A stretch of DNA of 64,000 bases from Whitmania pigra (lineage: Eukaryota > Annelida > Clitellata > Hirudinida > Haemopidae), in NCBI GenBank assembly GCA_021613335.1, contig JAJTWR010000383.1, positions 330,001-394,000 on the forward strand. The letters are read 5' to 3'. The position numbers and the translations under genes were made by a program. Shown one piece after another: positions 46,683 to 58,475 of the stretch. The notes beneath the pieces were generated by a model. It saw only the letters and a list, made by a program, of their open reading frames with translations, was not told the DNA's origin and searched no databases. Each line of letters begins with the position of its first letter. Positions within the stretch are counted from its first letter, which is position 1.

Positions 46683-47417
46683 CAGTGATGGGCAAAATAA
46701 ATCGCGATTGCGATTTGAAATGATTTGAATCGTGATTTAGGCAAGGTTGCGATTTGATTTGAACATTGTTGAATGCGATTTTTGCCTCAGTGATTTTGAT
46801 TCGATTAGATTTGCCTTTTTTTGATTTGATTTGATTTGAAAAAGCAAATCATTGAAATAAAGATGGTTATATATTTTTAATTTTGTAAAAATGGTTAAAA
46901 ATTTAAGAATTCTATATCTTTGGCGTCCTCCCCGTTACATAAACATTGTTGTAGGTTACATGCTTTTGTTCTACTTGTAGCTTTACCGCGTTTTAAATAT
47001 GTCCGAGTTAGATAGCAGGAAATATGGGATTTTAGCGAAATTTTTTATAGATAACCAAATGACGGATAGCTATTGGTGTATGAATGATTTTTTTAAACGG
47101 TAATATGTACTGATTATCTATATGTACTGGTTATCAAACACCTCTTTTTGGTTTCAATAAATAAATAAAAAAAAATAATAAAACTGTAAAAATGTTGGCT
47201 GTTAAATTCATTGTGTTTTGCTCGAAAAAATTTGCGAAGATAGGGCAGCAAGAAATTTTCGGAAGATTTGATTTGATTTGGTATTTGGGCGTTTGGGATT
47301 TGATTCTATTTGGAATTTTTTGATTCTATTTGAGATTTGGTAGTTGAGATTTAAATCATTTTACAAATGATTTGAGATTTGACCATTGAGATTTGATTTG
47401 ATTGGTGCCCATCACTG
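46683..47417. mobile_element. hAT-type MITE in the 3' UTR of gene 3
   Basis: The 735-bp element starts CAGTGATGGGCA and ends TGCCCATCACTG (perfect 12-bp inverted ends). The 8-bp duplication TTGCTAAG lies at 46675-46682 and 47418-47425. It holds GATTTG-rich repeats near both ends and one 34-codon open frame (46999-47103, MSELDSRKYGILAKFF...) that may be a transposase N-terminal scrap. The 3' UTR of the 59.7-kb pseudogene lacks the insert. Confidence 0.9.
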
Positions 47418-47455
47418 TTGCTAAGACTACTTCACATTATTTTAAATGACGTGTA

Positions 47456-47461
47456 AATAAA
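47456..47461 (+). promoter_or_regulatory. Poly(A) signal of gene 3, displaced by the MITE
   Basis: AATAAA in ...GTGTAAATAAAATTTTAGTAC. It corresponds to TTTAAATAAAACATTAGTGC after the 59.7-kb pseudogene. The MITE puts it 822 bp after the stop codon instead of about 90. Confidence 0.5.
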
Positions 47462-47934
47462 ATTTTAGTACAAACACAGTAAAATCTGCTTGCATGCTTA
47501 TATACCCTGAAGCAACTATTTCTTTGTTTGCTGGTGTTCACTCAATTTCTTGAGGGAATCCTTTATCAAACCATCTATCTTTGATTTTAGCACACAAGTA
47601 GCCTGTTTGGTAAAACCGTCCGAGCTGCACACAGCCTTAATGAGATGAAAAATGAGACATAGCTCCACCCCATAAACAAAACTAGCTCCGCCTATAATGA
47701 TTAAAAGTAAATATATATTTAATTAAAGGTTTACCGATATGTCGCGAGGTGTCTCTACTAAATTTTAAAAATTTGATATGACTAGAAGTTTTTCACAAAT
47801 GTACATTATTTTGAAGAATATACAAATATAGCATATATATATAGCATATTATCTATTAGAAAGTGATTGGGAAAAATATTTTCATCAGTACTTAGTAGTA
47901 GCAGCTTGCAATTCTAATAGTTTATGATGATATG
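47462..47934. other. Intergenic, no gene seen
   Basis: AT-rich spacer. Nothing recognised. Confidence 0.45.
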
Positions 47935-48290
47935 ATATGCGAGCAATGTTCTCTAATTTCTTATCAGTGTGCGCGATAAAACTACAGTTTTGAGCGGCAC
48001 ATTTTCATGCTTGAGCTTTTTGGGTAGCACTGAAAAAGGCTGTTTTGGGACCCACAAGACAATATTTCCTCAGACGGGATAGTATTCCCGGATAAGTTCC
48101 TGGTTACGCTGAAAACAGGAGTACCTGTTCCCAAGGCTATGCCAAAGGAACTGATCCAGTTATGATTCTATATGAATGTCTGAGATGCTACGCATCCTCT
48201 TAAACTTGTCTTTAGCTCACCTCCACAAGTTCTCAACCACGTTTGAAGCGACAAACCTAGTGGTTCATTGTGGCATGTGCTAAGCCTATG
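47935..48290 (-). pseudogene. Merlin/ISXO2-like transposase relic
   Basis: On the minus strand: RFVASNVVENLWR, stop, AKDKFKRMRSIS, then a segment ending LDQFLWHSLGNRY. This matches the C-terminal pattern of ISXO2-like (Merlin) transposases, N-x-x-E-x-x-W...K-x-K-x-x-R...LxEFxWR. Two or more in-frame stops make it dead. Related sequence may continue to about 48500, but I cannot align it. Confidence 0.55.
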
Positions 48291-49337
48291 ACAGCCGACA
48301 TAAACAAGAACATGCAGAAGCTTGTGTCGACAAAGAACAAATTCCAATGTGCCTCAAGAAGGAAGGAGGTTCTAATTTCCAGATTCTGAGTTGAAAAATA
48401 TTCTCTGAATCAACATCTGTTTCTCTTTTAAAAAAAAACATCATCAGGTGTGCTCTCAGGAAGATGAAATGTCCGTCACAGTCTGCCCTGAGGAAAGAAA
48501 TTAGATTCAAAACAACTCTAAGATGAATCCATGCTTAGCGATTATCCATAATCCGGCGATTATGGACATTATTTACATATGGATCTGCAAAAACTTAACA
48601 CTTAACAGAATCTTTAATCAAATTTTATTTATTTCATTATTAATATAATAATACATATCGTTTCTTTTACATAACTAAAACTAGTTAACAAGTACAAGTC
48701 ATCTTAGTTATGCAACGGACCTTAACCAAAAAAAAAATAAATAAATCAAAGGCGATAGCCCCTCCGATTATCTCGATCCTCAGAACTAATCGCCGACTTT
48801 GAAGTGAAAACGCCTAATTCCCACAGGTTGGGGTTTTCAGTATTTATCTACAAAAAGAAACAATTGTAGAAATAATTTTGTTAATTGTTCTCAAGTGTAA
48901 TAATAAGTTAGGTGATGATGATTACTATAAAATAAAACTCATTTTTTTTTATTTTTATCATACTTAATTTTTTAAAAATAGTCTAATAATGAGCATCATA
49001 AGCAGTGTAAGTCGGGTCTTCAGCAAATTCAGTCGTTTAATATTTTGCGGAATTGCACGGATATCATCAATGATTGGCATCTCGTTAACTTTCTTAAACT
49101 GAATCCGCAGATATCCGAAATTCATTGACAAACCCGCTCTCCTCAAAACTCTGTCGCATCCTCTTTCCATACACGTCGCTGGAACCCTTTTTCCTTCTTC
49201 TACAATCCTAGAATTTGTTATTTTTGATTCGCACCTCATCTTCCTGCACTTTATCTCCATCGCCGCCAAACACATGATCATCCACCATTCATCTTCAACC
49301 AATCAATAGGTCATCAATAGTCAACAAAGGCTTCTCT
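48291..49337. other. Intergenic, no gene called
   Basis: Mixed sequence. A 112-codon open frame at 48964-49302 (-) shows no family signature. A TTTTATTTATTTCATTATT stretch near 48625 resembles the tail region of the LINE at 42117. Confidence 0.4.
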
Positions 49338-49440
49338 TATGCCTCCCCTCGTAAGAGCCCACCCATCTCTGGAGCTCTTCAAGCGTCACCTGAAGACTCA
49401 TCTCTTTAGGACTTCAAGGGACAACGAAAACACAAAGTCT
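49338..49440 (+). mobile_element. LINE C-terminal scrap
   Basis: Translates as ...RAHPSLELFKRHLKTHLFRT..., typical of the end of non-LTR retrotransposon reverse-transcriptase proteins (LxxFKxxLKTHLF). An inverted copy of the same segment is at 50076-50152. Confidence 0.55.
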
Positions 49441-50075
49441 TTCTGACGACATGCACATGGCAATATTATTGTTATTACGAATTTCATCCCAATATTAAGA
49501 CTCTTCTCACAGGGTGTTGAGATTTTATTTATCAAATAAAATAATTGTAGAAATAGTTTCGTTAATTGTTCTCTAACTGTGTTGTGGGGCACTCAAAAGT
49601 TCTTTCGACAGGTGAAGTGGTTTCGAGATGAAATTGTTGGATCGTCAATAATTGTGGAAATTACTGACATACAACAGAAAGTATTTTAATTGAGAATTTA
49701 CTGAGCAATCGATGGGCCGAAGCGAGTTGAGAAAGCTGACCACTGGAGTGATGAGAGAATCCGGTTATTGCTGGGCTGTAGCAATGTGTGTGCTATACGA
49801 TGACCGAATGAACTATTGAATGATTCATTACTATACATTACTATTAATGAGTCACTTTTATGAAATAAAGTTGAATGTAATTTTTGTAATTTAATGTCAT
49901 TTCCAAAAGTAATGAATAATAAAGCGGATTTGTAGTGAGTCTGTAGTTAGTTTTCTTGTTTACATTGAATAATTTCAAGCAACCAGCATTCGTAGAGACA
50001 TCTTGAGACATCTCGATAAACCTCAAAACATTTAACATAGATTTGCAAACATTTGTGACATTTAAAAATTATTTG
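49441..50075. other. Spacer between inverted LINE scraps, no gene seen
   Basis: About 635 bp, AT-rich, between the two inverted copies. No open frame of note. Confidence 0.4.
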
Positions 50076-50152
50076 CTTGTGTTTTCGCTGTCCCTTGAAG
50101 TCCTAAAGAGATGAGATTTCAGGTTCAGGCTCCAGAGATGGGTGGGCTCTTA
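50076..50152 (-). mobile_element. Inverted LINE C-terminal scrap
   Basis: Reverse complement of 49360-49432 with a small change (CTGAACCTGAAATCTCATC in place of CTTCAAGCGTCACCTGAAGA). The pair could form a stem of about 75 bp around a 0.65-kb loop. Confidence 0.6.
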
Positions 50153-50450
50153 CACAACCGCAATCCGAAAAATTCCGCGGCCGGTTTTCGCTCCGATTTG
50201 CCATTTGGTCCGTTTGGCATGTTTATTCAATTAAAAGAAAGGAAATATATTTCCTCAACTAACGAACTGTTGTCGAAAATCAGAAAATATGGATAATTTC
50301 GCTGAAAAACGTAAGTGAAATGCGCAACGATGTAAACGTAAACAAAGATAATAATTATTTATCCTAAATAAACGAAAGTGATTTCATCAAGCAACGACAC
50401 CTGAACAAAATTATATTCTACTAACATTTGGTAGTTAAACTTTGTAATTA
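50153..50450. other. Spacer, no gene seen
   Basis: AT-rich; homology to intron 9 of gene 3 begins near its right end. Confidence 0.4.
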
Positions 50451-50513
50451 ATTACAGAATACTAGCAATACTAATCATGGAGGTTTTAAATTAGAATTTC
50501 AACTAACTTTCAG

Positions 50514-50792
50514 AGCCACCTGTTGCGGTGTGCGTCAGTTGTATGGTCGCTTAAGATCGTTATAAGCACTTTAATGTTTAAATGCTTTTGCTCATTATTC
50601 ATGATTGAAAATATTTTCAATTTTGTTTTTCAATCTTATTTCAAAGCAATCACAATGCTAAAATAACAGATTTATTATTAATATATATTTATAATGTTAT
50701 CTAATTAAGTATTTAACATTTAAAAACAAATCAAGACTGAAAATCTGTTCTGGATTCCCAAATTCTATTCGGTGCGGTGTCCATAATCGTCT
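50514..50792 (+). pseudogene. Relic of SLC22-like exons 10 and 11
   Basis: 50514-50586 is exon 10 (TCCGVRQLYGRLRSL) with an in-frame TAA and a further stop, and the final tyrosine-methionine end destroyed. 50731-50792 is the start of exon 11 (KTENLFWIP) with a one-base loss and an abrupt end after ATAATCGTC. The preceding acceptor and the intron between them match gene 3, so this is a partial copy of the 3' end of gene 3 or of a lost neighbour. Confidence 0.85.
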
Positions 50793-51046
50793 AAAACTGA
50801 TCAGTTTAAAAAAATGAATTCAATTTGGTTGGTTGTCGTGAAAATGGCTATGCGACATTTGAACAAACTGAGAACTATTTGTGCAAATATTTTTGATTAA
50901 TCATACAACATTATAACTGTAACTAAAAAACGTTGGATCTCAAAAAAATGGATCCATAATTTTATTTACACGGTTTTCGAACTAACAACATATTTTGAAC
51001 TTAACCGACCAAGGCAAAAGCTCTTAATAAGGTTTCGACCTCTATA

Positions 51047-51070
51047 GGCAACATCTTTAAAAGTCTGAAC
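51047..51070 (+). promoter_or_regulatory. Conserved upstream block of gene 4
   Basis: GGCAACATCTTTAAAAGTCT+GAAC, 191 bp before the gene 4 ATG, preceded by CTCTTAATAAGG, which is also shared with other copies. Confidence 0.5.
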
Positions 51071-51260
51071 ACCTTGCGAAGCAGGTGGCTGTTTTGTTAG
51101 TTGATTTCTTTTTTGTTTTTATCGAAACTTTTGTGCAATTTTCACATGTAACGTATTTTCTATTAATAACGGCCTTCTCAATATATTTTACAAATATCTT
51201 ATAGAAACTTCTGAATAAAACATTTTGTTCGAATTTGGCATATATTTTGTTAGAACACTA

Positions 51261-54200
51261 ATGGACATCGATAGTGCACTGGCTTTGGTTGGCGGATGGA
51301 AAAGATGGAACTTGTTCATGTATTTTCTTGTTGGAATAGCCCTGAGTTTACCGCTCGCTTGGCAAAGTCTTAGTATTGTCTTTGTCGGTGAGTCTGGTTT
51401 TGATGATATTATGGGTTTCACATGATTTACAATTATTGTATTGTAGCAACTATTATAATCAACCTTTGCAGTTTTATTACTGTTATTGGAGACGATTTAT
51501 TTTAAGTCTGAGGTATTCGTAACCTAGCATTTCGATCTTTGTCCTGAAATGAGAGAGGAAGATAAACTTATGGCTATCACGTCACCAAATGTATGGCGTT
51601 CCTGCATGCAGCGTCAATAACAACAATCGTTATGTGTCGTGTTCGCAACCCAGTCTGCACTGCCAGAGAGCGCCCTCGAGTAGGGACGCTACATAAAAGT
51701 TGGAGCGACTTAGAACTGCCTTCACATCATATCCGGATGCATAAGGCACTGCAAAAATCGCTTAAATACAAATACATACATGTGTTACTATTTTTTCTCA
51801 ATACGATCCGAGTCACCAAATGAAATTTCAAGTCCCTAGGTATATTGCCCACAGGCTCCAAAATCATTTTTTTATGCGAGAAAGACTTAAAAAACATATA
51901 AATCGCATAAAACGTAATAATGTATATAATAAGTTCATATTTTTTTATCGATACTTATTAAAAAAATTGTCTTTAAAATTGTGCAAAAACAAGGTAATAT
52001 TAAAAATATGATTCTGTACTATCCATGCCTTACCTAAAAGTATTTTGTCTTATGTCTTCATCATTGAAGTTGGCTAAGTATGTCATTATTAATATTATAT
52101 AGGCACAAGTTAAACGTTACATAATTTTTAGTAATAATTTAAGATGAGGGTGGGCCCTAAAAGATCGCTGATCTCTGGGCACATGCCATCCACCCCTCTC
52201 AGCTGCCCTGATTACAATAATTCAATTACCTCATACTTTCAAAAAACGTGATCATTTCACCAAGTCCCTTAGCCATTTGGTTCACTCTGAAAACTAGTAT
52301 TGTATATAATTAACTTTTATTTTATTAATATGATGATAATTGCCAAAACGAGGAATCAACATTTAATAGGTGAGGTGACAAACCTATATTGCCTGTACAT
52401 TTCATTTACATGACAAATTGTTGAGCATCTGCTTGTTGAGTTGACATTTTAAAAACATTTTATACTTAATATTAGTCGATATGACCCCTTTAACTTAGAA
52501 AGTATTTGATCATGATGGCGTTAATGAGTAGCGTAATCATGAATTACAATTAATTTGAACATAACAATGTCAAATACTTTAACTTAATGATTTAATGGCC
52601 TAGTTATAAAGTTCATGGCTTGAAACTACTGAAGAAAATAAATGCTGAACCCAGGATGGGAACCACCACATTCCTGCGGGAAGAATCAAAGAAACATCAC
52701 AAACATCAAACTTTCCCAGACGTGGTCAAATCTGAGTGAACGAAATAAAAGTCATTATGATTCAAAATGCTACATTGAAAAATATGATAATCACACTGGT
52801 GATGTTTCTGTTGAGAAGTGCAATGAATGGACATTTGAAAACAATGGCTACCATACTATTGTGGAGGAGGTACAGATTTTCATTTATTTTGAATGCTTTT
52901 GGGTTTTCAACTTTCAACTTAAGCTATGTTATTTGATTAAGCAATTTCTGGAAAATTTGTAATGTAATAAATATTATCAATAATACCAGGAAAAGTCCAC
53001 ATAAATATTTTTGATTTTATGATTCTCGTTGGCATCATAGACAATTTTAAATTTTAAAGTAAAATTATATATAAATTTTACGCCGATAAAAACATAAAAT
53101 GATTATGAAAAACCTTTTTTCAATTCCTTCCGTCAGTGGGGTTTGATCTGCGATTCGAACTACTTGGCCGAATTGGCCCAAACCATGTACCAATTCGGTT
53201 CACTCATTGGAGACATATTTTTCTTCCTGATGGACAGGTATGGTCGAAAGAGACTCCATATCATCACCCACATCTGCATCTGCATCATCGGCTTGATTAA
53301 TGCTAACTCGGTAAACTACGTAATGTTTGCTCTGAGTAAAGTCACTCTTGGATTCCTCGCAGAGGCAAGGAATACATTCATATCCAAAGACATGCTGATT
53401 TGTTTTTCATTTCTTCAAAATATTTGCCTCGATAATTTGTGATATATCTGTTTATGTTATTATTATTAATAATTCCAGCTCGATATTACTAGTCTAGTGA
53501 ATTGATTCTACAGTTAAAGAAATCGCGCTTAGAAGTAATACGTCAACTAATTATTTAATTATTAGGCCGATAGGTGGCTGACAAACATATTCCAAATTTG
53601 AAAAATGTCAAATGAGAATATTCAGTTTTAGGAGTACCATGATCAAGTTTATTTTTAATCAGATCTCTCTCTGAAGGAAAATTTAATTGAACTATTAGAA
53701 TAGACACAATGAGTTAACAAATTGCATGTACATAATTTATTAATAGTAAAAACATATGGATTTAAAAATTTAGTTAATTCATAGTAATAGAAATATTTAA
53801 TGACTGAACATTTAACATATTGATTCTTTTTTGTTATGATATTCGGATTTGAATTCTTTAACTGGAACAGCCAGTCCATCAGCAGGAGTATATTTCTTCG
53901 ATTGTACTTTTGTAAACTAAAAGTAGTATTTGTAGATATTATATTTGTAATTATGCGAATTTATAACTTTATTTAATGTCATATTATATAAACTTATATT
54001 TAATGAAAAAATGTTTTTCAGATTAACAACACATCAGGTTCTATGCTCTTACTGGAATTCTTCGACGCTAAACGCAGGACAATGCCTGGCATTTTTCTCG
54101 AGAACCTTTGGACTTTGTGTTACATCATTTTACCAGGGTTGGGTTACTTGATCAAAGACTGGAGCTTTCTGCAGAGGACCATTTCATTGGCATCTCTGAT

Positions 54201-57200
54201 TTTGGCATTGCTAATCATGTGGGTTTTTATTTCGAAGATTAACTTGGTTTAGAAATTTATTGATAACCTTTAAGGGATTGTTACCTCCAAATTACTCCTT
54301 GATTACAACCATATTGATTTTTTGAAAAATCAGTCTTCACACATTAGACAAAATAAAAATGTTTGAAGTATTTCTTTACAGATCGATACCAGAGTCTCCT
54401 TCCTGGCTGATAACCAGAGGTCAAACCGAGAAGGCAGACAAAATCCTTCGAAATATCGCAAGATGGAACCAAGTCTTAGTATGCCAAATTTTAATAAACT
54501 ACAACATAACATTTAAAATTATTAATTGAGAATTTAAAAGTGAAGCACATCATCTAGACCAGGGGTTTCCAGCCTTTTTGTGCCCACGGCTCCCTTAGAG
54601 CAGTGGTTCTCAACCCCCGGTCCGTGAATCAAATGGTACCGGGCCGCCCAAGAAACAATAAATTATTTCCATTTTATTAAAAAAATTAAAATAGTTTATA
54701 GGGCTTGAGAACAACCGCTGCCATCTCTTTCTTAGCGTGTTCGGTAAAATTATTGAGTCTGATTTTGTAACATTTTAAGAATAACGATCAACTTACTAAA
54801 AAATGATACACTTTTTAATTAAATTAAATTTTTTATTTAAAATAATTTTTAATTAATCTAATTAAGTGATTACAGTGAAGTAATTTCATTATTATCTTTT
54901 TTCCTTTTCATTGTGGGACACTGAACTTCGCCCCATAACTTCACCAGGCTCCAATCGTGCAGGAAATTATATAATTAATTTTTGTAATTTTATTACGTAA
55001 TATTCAACTCCACCTCCCCGGTCCGCGGCGAAAAAAAGGTTGAGAACCACTGCCTTAGAGGACAAAATGTGGTCCACGGCCCCCCTATCAAAATTTTTCA
55101 AGAAAAAAGTAATGAACAACAATTTAATGTCAAAAAAACCATACAATGTATTTTCAAAGCAAGTTTTTAATGTGAAGATTGCTCCTGCTTCTGGTTCACA
55201 AGTAGATGGAATCTGGGCTTTGATTTTGACAGGGCCATTCTCATGTCATCCTTTGCATCAAGTTTATTTTGCTATTTTGTTTTGATTGTCAGCAGGGTTG
55301 AAAATCCAGCTTCACAGAGGTAGGTTGTCACAAAAGGAATGATGGATGTCATGGCTGTTTGGGCGAGAACTGGGTATGGTATCATCATGGAGCATCAAAA
55401 GTCAGCCAAACTTTTGATCTGAAACTCCCTCTTTATCAACTCTTTGTGCCTCAGATAAATGAGATCATCTTTGGCCAAGTCCTGATCATCCACACTTTAA
55501 AAATTGACCAAAAGTGGATTCCTGACCCAGGCATTATAGGGCTGCAACTTTTTCGTAATAAAGTAGTCATGAAATAATGCCATCAGAGTTCCTAGGTAAG
55601 CCAAAATGTCGCCTTTAAGAGAAAATGGTATGGTGCCAACTGCCTCCAGACTGAGTTGCAGAGACTCTTCTAACCTTGGAAAATTGGCAAAGTTGTTATT
55701 TTCCATTCTTCTGATCCACAGAGGCAGCTTCTCCAGAAATGAGCCTAGTTTCTCACAAGCATCAATAACAATCATGTTAGGACCCTGAATCTTAGTATAA
55801 GCTTATTTAAATGGGTGAAAATGTCAGCCAAATTTGCTTGTGATAGGCTGAATTCTGTCAGACAAAATTTACTTTAAAGGTCACTCTGTTTCTCTCGTAA
55901 GAACATGGACACCTCAATATTAAATTTTTTGCCAAAATGACTTTCCTGTACTTTATCATAAACTTTGCTCCATACTCGTTACTTGTGCATAAATATTATT
56001 CTCGTATTTTTTAAAAAATTAGTTTAAAAATAAATTTGCAAATTTTTTATGCTCCACGGCTCCCAGGTTGGGAACCCCTGATCTAGACACTTTTTGGCTC
56101 TGATGAACAAATTTGTGAAAGAAATCCATATTTTTCTAAATTTGTTTTATAAAATTATTAAAAATTTTCTTTTTAAATAATTATGCTTAATTGGCAAAGT
56201 TAAATTTCAGTAATTATTAAATTAAAGTAATTATATAGTTTAAATTGTTATCAATAACGGGGTCGAAACATGTGCTCCATTTTAAGAAATAAGTAGCCTT
56301 TACCTATTGCACAAAATGTGACATAAGCAGATTTCAGGTCCTTAGATAGAATTGTAGATGTCTATTACATATGTTGAGATTTAATGCATACATTTTCTTT
56401 CAGCTAGATCCAAAGACTGTGCTAGTCTCTGAAATTCTAAAACCGATCGAGCAAACAGTCGAAAAACAAAATGATAAAATATCTGAAAAGGCATCTTTTG
56501 CTTCAAGAGATACAAAAAAAGAAAACGATAAAAAGAAAAGTTCTCCAAGATTTAAAACTGACGAGAAAATTGTAAATTATACATTTACTCTTAAACCATC
56601 CACCAACCAACCCATAAAGAGCTCGAAATTTAAGCACCTCTTAGATCCAGTCATACTTAAGTGTCTCGCTATTCTGAGCCTATTGTGGTGAGTATTTCTA
56701 TACATATGTTTATTTTCATATAAAATTTCTTTATAACTTTAGGATGAAAAAGTTAAACATTTCAAATAAGCTTTAAATTTATTTAGTTTTTCACCTTTAT
56801 TAATTTTACATAAGCAGTTTGACCTTATTTTAAATATGGAATGGATGACATTGTTATTATATGAAGTACGATGAAAACGTTACTATGTTGACATTAACTT
56901 CTTAGTTTGATTCCTTAAATAATTTTTTAAGGTTCTCGAACTGCCTCATGTTTTACGGTATCATTTTGGCAAGTCCGAATCTACAAGGAGATCGTTTCTT
57001 AAATTTCGTTCTTTTGGGACTTGTTGATGTTCCTGCCGTAGTTATGGCTTTTCTTTTAAATAAGAAGTATAACATAAAAGTGCATCAACTTCAATTATAA
57101 ATTTAACATGTTATTGTCAAACAATTCGAAATAATCGCATTAAAAAGAAGTTACAAAAATAAGAATATTTTCAGACTGGGGAGAAGATTAACATGTTCCG

Positions 57201-58471
57201 CAACTTCGTTTTTGGCTGGTTGTTTTATGGCTGCAATCGTCTTCATCCCCAGAGACACAGGTGTGTTATATTGATCAAATTGTTGTTAACGTTTTATATT
57301 TATATTTTGTGATTTAAAAATTAAAATATAATTTCGCCATACTACTGCCACAACAACAGCCACACATAGACTTTTCGAAATGAATATATTGAGGATTTAG
57401 ATTTATTGGGGCTTCAATTCCAAGATTCTGATTAATGCATGTAATAAATTAAGTAATTGATTTTTTAATTAGATATTATTGCAAAAAATAGGATACTAGA
57501 TTTATAAACCTTATTCCCTACATATCATCTATATAGATATAAATATTGTATAAATATATACGGTTCGTTTATTCAGATAATATATATATATTTTTTTATT
57601 TATTTATTTTCTAATAAATATTTTTACGATGGATTTTCCGTTTGCCGTGATTACAAACAATTTACATATGAAGAAATAAGATTTAGTGACCGCTTTAAAA
57701 GTAACTTATAATTACTAGAATTATTCTTGCTGAATGACCACTTGAATTTAATGTTATTGACATTAAAATTAAGAAGGGTTTAAATAAAATAATAACTAAT
57801 AAATAACAATAATAACGTAGGAAATACAAAAAAAGGTCCAGCTTAAATGTTAAATAATATGTGGCTAATACAAAAATTTATAAAATTATATTATTCAGAA
57901 ACAATGAGTTGGCTAAACTTGGCATTCGTCATCTTTGCAAAATTATTCGTCTCAGCCTCCTTCGCAATCATGGTACTTTACACAAGAGAGGTTTTCCCAA
58001 CTAATATCAGGTGAAGTTATTAAATATGAACAAATTAAGTTATTACTGGTGGACTTTTTATGTTATTACAATTCTTCCATTCAATTTCTTTATATTTTAT
58101 GAACACCTTATAAATGGAGGTATCGTTTAATGTTTCAGAGGCACCTGTTGTGGTGTTTGTCAGGTGTGTGGACGTATCGGATCATTAGCAGCACCAATGG
58201 CAGCCTACATGGTCTGCTTACAACCAATTTAATTTATGATTTAATATTATTTGTTTTCAAAATAAAATAATATCTACAAAAGACCAAAACTGAAAATTTG
58301 TTCTGGGTTCCCAACATTCTGTTCGGTGTGGTGTCCATAATCGTCAGCTTCCTGCTTCTGTTCCTACCCGAGACCAACAACCAGCCCTTACCAGAAACTG
58401 TCGAGGACTGCCACAAGTTGAATTCCAACAAGTTCTTCAATTGTCAGAAGGATGCTTATGAACATTTTTAA
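51261..58471 (+). CDS. SLC22-like organic ion transporter, array gene 4
   Basis: Eleven exons: 51261-51387, 52655-52869, 53137-53364, 54022-54218, 54382-54478, 56404-56687, 56932-57066, 57175-57260, 57899-58010, 58139-58211, 58283-58471. The frame is open throughout, giving 580 aa. Exon 2 lacks five codons present in the others, just after the first loop cysteine. MFS motif DRYGRK at 147-152. Exon 5 reads PESPSWLITRGQTEKADK. The exon 3 donor is GAG|GCAAGG, a GC-AG intron, where genes 2 and 3 have GCG|GTAAGA; the codon before it becomes Glu in place of Ala. C terminus LPETNNQPLPETVEDC, then a tail ending DAYEHF shared with the 59.7-kb pseudogene. Intron 5 carries nested hAT elements. It is closest to gene 2 in exons 5-8. 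Substrate unknown. Confidence 0.9.
51586..51800 (+). mobile_element. SINE copy in intron 1 of gene 4
   Basis: Carries the B-box side GTGTCGTGTTCGCAACCCAG, then CTGCACTGCC, AGAGCGCCCTCGAG, GACGCTACATAAAAG and GCCTTCACATCATATCCGGA. The A-box part is eroded. Same family as 46206 and 5938. Confidence 0.75.
54601..55052. mobile_element. hAT MITE nested in the hAT element
   Basis: 452 bp with ends CAGTGGTTCTCAACC and GGTTGAGAACCACTG (perfect 15-bp inverted repeats), flanked by CCTTAGAG at 54593-54600 and 55053-55060. No coding capacity. It must have inserted after the outer element. Confidence 0.92.
55140..55960 (-). pseudogene. hAT transposase relic of the outer element
   Basis: Reading the minus strand from 55960 downwards, several frames give recognisable hAT transposase pieces in order: LTEFSLSQANLADIFTHLNK (55.83 kb), FLEKLPLWIRRMENNNFANF and DILAYLGTLMALFHDYF with WVRNPL (55497-55775), YLCEAGFSTLLTIKT (about 55.3 kb), then MRMALSKSKPRF near 55.2 kb. 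The pattern is the GTF2IRD2/ZBED5-like hAT group. Stops and frame changes between pieces show it is dead. Confidence 0.8.
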
Positions 58472-58475
58472 TCTG

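Larger units (their letters stand above)
54560..56080 (-). mobile_element. hAT element in intron 5 of gene 4
   Basis: Ends CAGGGGTTTCC and GGGAACCCCTG, with the 8-bp duplication ATCTAGAC at 54552-54559 and 56081-56088. The interior carries a broken transposase on the minus strand, and a second hAT element has inserted near its left end. Confidence 0.9.
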
